64,000 bases of DNA from Bradymonas sediminis. Lineage in GTDB: Bacteria > Myxococcota_A > Bradymonadia > Bradymonadales > Bradymonadaceae. Positions 59,726-64,000 of this stretch are shown piece by piece. Made by a program: the position numbers and the translations under genes. The DNA lies in assembly GCF_003258315.1 (NCBI RefSeq), contig NZ_CP030032.1, positions 2,829,804-2,893,803 on the forward strand, read 5' to 3'. Under the pieces are notes generated by a model. That model worked only from the letters and a program-made list of their open reading frames with translations. It made no database searches and was not told the DNA's origin. Each line of letters begins with the position of its first letter. The stretch's first letter is position 1.

Positions 59726-60925
59726 TCAATCCACCTGAATAAAGATGGCGTGAAGCGCGTTGGCGCCCTTGGAGACGACCTCTTCGTCGACGACCCAGGA
59801 GAGGCGCGACAGACTCAGGTTCGTCGCCAGGGGGGCGATATCGGCGGCGTGCAGGGCCTTTTGCCCGGCGCACATCCACCGGGCCTGGGCGCCGATGCCG
59901 CTGCCGACGACGCTGACCAGACCGGCGCTGCGCGACTGCACGTCCGGGCCGAGCGTGGCGAGTTCCTTTTCCAGGGCGTCGCCATCATGGAGGTTTTCGG
60001 TGCCGAGGTAGACCTCGCAGCTCTTCCCGGGCGCCCAGGTGCAGACGATGCACTCACGCTCGGCGAGCAGCTCGATGACCCGGTCCGCCGACTCACCGGC
60101 CCGCACCCACAGGCCGCGGTTCAGGTGCGAGACCGCCACGGCCGGCTGGCCGCGCTCGGCGCGCGCGCGCTTGGCTTCGAAATCTCCCACCCGAACAACC
60201 GTACCGACCGACTCCGGCGAGTCGGTCTTTCGCGCGTAGAGCGCGATCTTGGAGAGCATCGCAAATTTGACCGCCTGCTCATTGAGCACCTTCGCCCCGG
60301 AGCGGGCCATCTCGATCATCTCTTCGTGGTCGAGCTCAATGAGTTGGCGCGCCGAAAACACGACGCGTGGGTCGGCGCTATAGACGCCGTCGACGTCGCT
60401 ATAGATTTCGCAGGCCTCGGCCCCGAGCGCCGCCGCCAGCGCCACCGCCGTCGTGTCGCTGCCGCCTCGCCCGAGGGTCGTGACCTCGCGGCGATAGCTG
60501 CTGCCCTGGTACCCGGCGACGATCACGATTCGCCCACGCGCGAGCTCATCTTGGACCCGGAAGGGACGCACATCCATAATCCGCGCGTTCGAATGCGTGT
60601 CGGTGGTGATGATGCCGCATTGCGACCCGGTCAGACTCACGGCCTCGTGGCCGCGCTCCTGGATCGCGATCGACAGAAGCGCCATCGAGATACGCTCCCC
60701 CACCGACAGCAACATATCGAGTTCACGGCGCGATGGATTGGCCGCCAACTCGCGGGCCATATCCAACAATTCATCCGTGGAATCTCCCATCGCCGACACC
60801 ACGACCACGACGTCGTGGCCGGCGTTTCGGGTGCGCACGACCTTGTCGGCCACCGCGCGCACGCGCTCGAGATCACTAAGCGAAGAACCCCCAAATTTCT
60901 GTACGAGTATGCTCACGATATCCAT
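59726..60925 (-). CDS. lysC: Aspartate kinase
   Basis: 399 residues from the ATG at 60925; the frame open to 61093 lies inside the upstream gene and is not used. Landmarks are the N-terminal [20 protein letters not shown] (Lys in KFGGSS binds ATP), [35 protein letters not shown] and [17 protein letters not shown]. Two C-terminal ACT-like domains ([20 protein letters not shown] and VSVVGSGIG) suggest feedback control by amino acids. It makes aspartyl phosphate for the Lys, Met and Thr pathways and for diaminopimelate. Its start overlaps the upstream zinc-ribbon gene by 13 bases, so the two are co-transcribed and end at 59664. Confidence 0.94.
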   Translation of the reverse strand: MDIVSILVQKFGGSSLSDLERVRAVADKVVRTRNAGHDVVVVVSAMGDSTDELLDMARELAANPSRRELDMLLSVGERISMALLSIAIQERGHEAVSLTGSQCGIITTDTHSNARIMDVRPFRVQDELARGRIVIVAGYQGSSYRREVTTLGRGGSDTTAVALAAALGAEACEIYSDVDGVYSADPRVVFSARQLIELDHEEMIEMARSGAKVLNEQAVKFAMLSKIALYARKTDSPESVGTVVRVGDFEAKRARAERGQPAVAVSHLNRGLWVRAGESADRVIELLAERECIVCTWAPGKSCEVYLGTENLHDGDALEKELATLGPDVQSRSAGLVSVVGSGIGAQARWMCAGQKALHAADIAPLATNLSLSRLSWVVDEEVVSKGANALHAIFIQVD

Positions 60926-62745
60926 CGAAGTGCGAGTAGAAAAAGGCCCGCGCACACCATCAGTATGCAGCCGGCGACCAGACTTATCGTGGCAATCGTC
61001 GCCGAGATAGGCAACCCTAATCCCTCTCCACCGAGAAGAACCGCGCCGCCCAGCCCCGCGAGGATCAGCCCCAGCACCCCCAAGAGAGCGCAAACCATCC
61101 GAATCATCTTCATCGCCGCGGCCTTCGGCTTCTTGTCGGCCGGCTGCTGCGGCGTTTGCCCTGCGGGCGTCGGCGCCGCGATCTCCTGGGGAGCCATCGG
61201 CTGCGCGCCAGGCACCTGGGCGCCAAAGTCGAGCGCGGGTGCCTGGGGCGAAGGCGCCACGGGCACGCCTTGCTGCGCCATCAGTGGCGCCTCAACAGGC
61301 ACCTGGGGCTCCGGAACTAAGCCCGGCGGAAAACCCTCAAGCGAGTCGAAGACGCCGCGCCCATCGAGCCCCGACGCGCGCAGATCCCGCTCGAGCTGAT
61401 TCATCTCGGCAGCAGGCAACTCGCCCGCAGCCTCGCTGTGGGCAGGCTGCTGAGCGGGAGGCGCGGAGATAAAACTCTCCTGAATAAAGTCATCGACCTC
61501 ATCAAGGTCGTCCTCGCCAAAGGCGAGCTCATCAAGGTCGTCCTCGCCAAAGTGATGCTGCACCTTGGGCGCTGCCGGCGCCTTCGCGGGCTCGGGGATC
61601 GAGAAGCGCGGGCCGCGCCCCCAGGTGTCCACCGGCTCCGGCTCGACCTCAACCAACGGCTCGACCTCAATGTCGGCGACCGGTTCAACCTCAATGTCGG
61701 CGACCGGTTCAACCTCAATGTCGGCGACCGGCTCGAGGTCGAGCGAGGCGATCGACTCAATCTCAACCTCGACCGCGGCGACCTGCGAGTCCTCGATCGC
61801 CGCGACTCTTAGGTCTTCGCCCAGGTCCTCCATATGCGGCTTGGCCAGCCGCGATGTCGACACGATCGCGTGTTGCGGCGCAGGTGTCGGAACCGAATGC
61901 TTTTTCACCGAGTCGGTATTCGCCCGCAATCGGTCGAGAAGGCTCTTGCGACGGTCGGTTGATGCGTCTTTCGTTGCGTCGCCAAGCTCCAAGGCGGCGA
62001 TCGCGTCGGGCGTCAGCGCCTGAGTCGCGGGTCCGTCATCGTCTTCCTCGGACCAGGAGTCCGTCGACAAAACGCCCTGCCCGGACAGAATGCCCGAGGG
62101 CGACACGCCGGATCTCAGAAGATCGAGGCGCTCCGACTCGACCGGGCGCGTGGTGTCTTCCTGCTCCGGCGGGGCCTCGGTATCGTCATGAAAATCGTTG
62201 AAGTTCAGCCCCATCATCGTTTGCTTCGGCGCGCTCTTGGGTCGCTGCGGCGCGGGGCGAGGCTCAACGGCGGGCAGGTCAAATCGGCTATCGCGAATCG
62301 CGGCCATCATGGCGGCGCCGGCGACCTGCGTCGAGCCGCGGGTCGCCTCCTCGCTCTCCTCTTCAAGCCCCCAGGCCTGCGAAAACGAGGCCGGCTCCTC
62401 GGGCTCCCGGTCGCCAACCGCGGGGAGTCCATAGCTGGTCTCAAAGGACCCCGACAGCGCGGCCTCGACCACGCTGGCCGGCGCGATCTGCGTGGACCCT
62501 TCGGGCTCACCCGGCGCGCCCCCAGCGTCGCTGGGGACCGCGGGGGTTCCGTATAATGTGTTTCGGTCGATCGGAGCGGCGGGTTTCGCGCTTTTGCTGC
62601 TGGAGTTGGTATTGCCGGTCGGCAAAATGGCGGGCAGGCCCATCATCGTTTTCTTGGGAGATTTCCCAGCTTCACCGCTGTGACCGCAATGCGGACACAC
62701 GGTCGTATCCACCCCTTTATAGGCATGACATGCGGCACATTTCAT
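60913..62745 (-). CDS. Zinc-ribbon membrane protein with repeated TMMG-type motifs
   Basis: 610 residues from the ATG at 62745, preceded by GGAGC. An N-terminal zinc ribbon, [20 protein letters not shown] (four Cys), is followed by a long unstructured part with repeated Thr-Gln/Met motifs: [60 protein letters not shown] stretch is repeated three to four times, and FGEDDLDE occurs twice. Two C-terminal transmembrane helices follow ([20 protein letters not shown] and [20 protein letters not shown]). The Thr motifs look like kinase or FHA-binding sites. Its own promoter is at 62788-62816, and it is co-transcribed with lysC. Confidence 0.75.
   Translation of the reverse strand: MKCAACHAYKGVDTTVCPHCGHSGEAGKSPKKTMMGLPAILPTGNTNSSSKSAKPAAPIDRNTLYGTPAVPSDAGGAPGEPEGSTQIAPASVVEAALSGSFETSYGLPAVGDREPEEPASFSQAWGLEEESEEATRGSTQVAGAAMMAAIRDSRFDLPAVEPRPAPQRPKSAPKQTMMGLNFNDFHDDTEAPPEQEDTTRPVESERLDLLRSGVSPSGILSGQGVLSTDSWSEEDDDGPATQALTPDAIAALELGDATKDASTDRRKSLLDRLRANTDSVKKHSVPTPAPQHAIVSTSRLAKPHMEDLGEDLRVAAIEDSQVAAVEVEIESIASLDLEPVADIEVEPVADIEVEPVADIEVEPLVEVEPEPVDTWGRGPRFSIPEPAKAPAAPKVQHHFGEDDLDELAFGEDDLDEVDDFIQESFISAPPAQQPAHSEAAGELPAAEMNQLERDLRASGLDGRGVFDSLEGFPPGLVPEPQVPVEAPLMAQQGVPVAPSPQAPALDFGAQVPGAQPMAPQEIAAPTPAGQTPQQPADKKPKAAAMKMIRMVCALLGVLGLILAGLGGAVLLGGEGLGLPISATIATISLVAGCILMVCAGLFLLALRWIS
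61665..61736 (-). repeat. Three tandem 24-bp coding repeats
   Basis: A 24-bp unit (CCTCAATGTCGGCGACCGGT plus TCAA) is repeated three times with almost no change, encoding VADIEVEP repeats in the zinc-ribbon protein. It is a likely site of length variation. Confidence 0.8.
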
Positions 62746-62787
62746 AATTTTAGCTCCGAATTCAGGACGACGGCCCTTAACTATACG

Positions 62788-62816
62788 AAAGTATGCAGCC
62801 CGTTCTTCCATGTCAA
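62788..62816 (-). promoter_or_regulatory. Promoter of the zinc-ribbon/lysC operon
   Basis: Minus-strand TTGACA (consensus) and TACTTT with a 17-bp spacer, ~43 bp before the ATG at 62745. It lies just after the stop of the TPR gene, so this pair of genes need not depend on it. Confidence 0.6.
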
Positions 62817-62834
62817 CTGGCCGAGATTGCTGAG

Positions 62835-64000
62835 TTAATCAGATATCGCCCCGGAGGCCATCAACGCTTCGATCCTCTCCAACTCCGAGCGCAAAGCCCC
62901 CGAGGTCTCCGGGGCGCTCAACGCGATGCGCGTCTCGTATAGGGCCCGAAGCGGCACCCAACGCTCGGCGTCTTCATAGAGCTGGCTGAGGCTGTGAAAC
63001 GCGACTTCATGGCGGGGGAATCGCGCCAGGACCCGCTCGTAATACTCCATCGCAAGCCCCACCTCGCCCATATCGGCGTGGTGGCGCGCGGCGCGCAGCG
63101 CCATCGACTCAAAGGTCTCGTCGGGCAAGGCGTGAGCGAGCAAATCGGCGTAGATATCGCCCAACTCTTCTTTGCCCACGTCCTCGGCCAAGCGCTCCAA
63201 CTCGTCGAAGGCGTGCTCGTCGAGTTGGTCCGGGCGCGCATCCGCCAGGAACGCGGTATAGGTATAAAACGCGCGCTGCTGCGAGCCGAGCGAATGCAGC
63301 ACCAGCGCGAGGTGGCGCTGAAGCTCAGCGCGGGCCGCCGCCGGCAACGCTTCGCTGCTGAGCTCCGCCTCCAAGAACTCCGCCCAGCGCGACTGCACCG
63401 CGCTCTGGCGGCCAAGGCGTTGCATACCCTCGAACGCCTTCGCGCGCCCGGCGGGATCGCCGCCCACCACATAAGCCCGCTCGAATTGCTCGAAGGCCGC
63501 CGGCGAGCGCTTCAACTTCACCTCAAATAGGAGCGCCAGGGTCAAAAAGACGCGCTGGCGGTCGACCGGGTCGACGAAGAGGTCAAGGCCGTCCTCATAC
63601 AGCGCCACCAACTCCTCCCAGCGCTGCTCGGCGAGGTAGATTTCGCGCAATTGGTTCAGCCGGTCGGTGCGCGCCTTGAGGTCGTGTAGATCGTCCTCTT
63701 TTGTGTCCTCGGCGACCTCGACCGGCGCATCCTCGGCGCTCTTCTGGACCACCGCGTCCAACTCAAGGATCTCCTCGGACTCTTCAACAAGCTCCGCGCC
63801 CCCGGCCACCTCATCCTCAAAGACCTCACTCGCCTCGAAAACATCCGGGTCTCGCAGCGCCTCGTCGAAGATATCCTCCAACCCGCTGAGGCTCTCATCC
63901 TCCTCCTCATCGCCCTGCGAAGGCTCGTCCTTCAGCGGCTCGACGAACATCTCGCGGGTCAACCGCGGAGCATCGGGGTCTTTCTGCGCCTGGGCTTCGG
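62835..64000 (-). CDS. TPR-like protein, 5' part cut by the window edge
   Basis: At least 387 residues; the frame stays open to the end of the window, so the N-terminus lies outside. The visible part begins with a very acidic region (QGDEEEDESLSGLEDIFDEA, EESEEILELDAVVQKSAEDA) and then TPR-like helices (REIYLAEQRWEELVALYEDG, LAMEYYERVLARFPRHEVAF, LSQLYEDAERWVPLRALYET). There is no membrane segment in the visible part. It is probably cytoplasmic and a protein-binding scaffold. A TTG at 63962 could be called as a start, but nothing supports it over continuation upstream. Confidence 0.75.
   Translation of the reverse strand, partial: EAQAQKDPDAPRLTREMFVEPLKDEPSQGDEEEDESLSGLEDIFDEALRDPDVFEASEVFEDEVAGGAELVEESEEILELDAVVQKSAEDAPVEVAEDTKEDDLHDLKARTDRLNQLREIYLAEQRWEELVALYEDGLDLFVDPVDRQRVFLTLALLFEVKLKRSPAAFEQFERAYVVGGDPAGRAKAFEGMQRLGRQSAVQSRWAEFLEAELSSEALPAAARAELQRHLALVLHSLGSQQRAFYTYTAFLADARPDQLDEHAFDELERLAEDVGKEELGDIYADLLAHALPDETFESMALRAARHHADMGEVGLAMEYYERVLARFPRHEVAFHSLSQLYEDAERWVPLRALYETRIALSAPETSGALRSELERIEALMASGAISD

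Noticed and set aside
59684-61399. 571-codon open frame on the plus strand
   Set aside because: It is antisense to lysC and the zinc-ribbon gene, both of which have clear domains.
1-64000. Prophage, insertion sequence, integron or secretion island
   Set aside because: No transposase, integrase, tRNA-linked repeats or phage genes were seen; base composition changes only in the short 58.9-59.5 kb stretch.

Overview
This 64 kb window looks like a chromosomal segment of a GC-rich, Gram-negative bacterium of the deltaproteobacterial/Myxococcota type. A Bradymonadales-like predator or glider is my best guess, but that is inference. The clues are the many lipoproteins and outer-membrane beta-barrels, a Ser/Thr kinase fused to an AAA ATPase and TPRs, a MopE-type metal-binding motif, and a long TolQ/TolR/TonB-like operon with large TPR proteins resembling the Myxococcus Agl/Glt machinery. 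I see no phage, insertion sequence, CRISPR array, tRNA or rRNA. Almost all space is filled by ordinary-looking genes; most overlapping frames are GC-phase shadows.

Layout. Positions 70-8978 hold a membrane sulfatase-superfamily enzyme, a polytopic GT-C-like protein, a 1255-residue kinase-ATPase-TPR regulator and an unknown protein. Positions 8982-15823 hold a TPR lipoprotein, folK, deoB, a frameshifted glpK and a large lipoprotein. Positions 15820-22229 hold a class A penicillin-binding protein with an exported partner, UDP-glucose dehydrogenase and ribF. Positions 22346-24975 hold a short Wza-like export lipoprotein, a beta-barrel and a small periplasmic protein.

Positions 25169-37925 (minus strand) are the most striking protein-coding block: nine genes in one direction, running from a coiled-coil periplasmic protein through two giant TPR proteins, a TPR lipoprotein and a tiny exported protein to ExbB, two ExbD paralogues and an AgmX/TonB-like protein. 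The first ExbD paralogue has Asn where the proton-carrying Asp normally sits. Together they look like a proton-driven envelope-spanning motor or transport device.

Positions 38337-53669 hold polX, an OmpA-type protein with six nearly identical calcium-binding repeats, an SNase lipoprotein, rpoZ, a PEGA/TPR/HEAT operon, tmk with an unusual P-loop, a sugar/alcohol-phosphate nucleotidyltransferase, a lipoprotein version of TldD and a degenerate cupredoxin. Positions 53831-64000 hold a ComM-type ATPase, gamma-glutamyltransferase, a membrane-anchored pseudokinase, aspartate kinase, a zinc-ribbon membrane protein and a partial TPR protein.

The best candidate for something undescribed is a small RNA gene at about 59370-59568, in a 0.9 kb AT-richer gene-free stretch. 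It has a TTGACA promoter, an 18-bp stem, a pyrimidine-rich unpaired arm containing CCTCCTT (an anti-Shine-Dalgarno sequence) and a strong intrinsic terminator. Several promoters in the window share the form TTGAnn-17 bp-TAnnnT, often TAGnnT.
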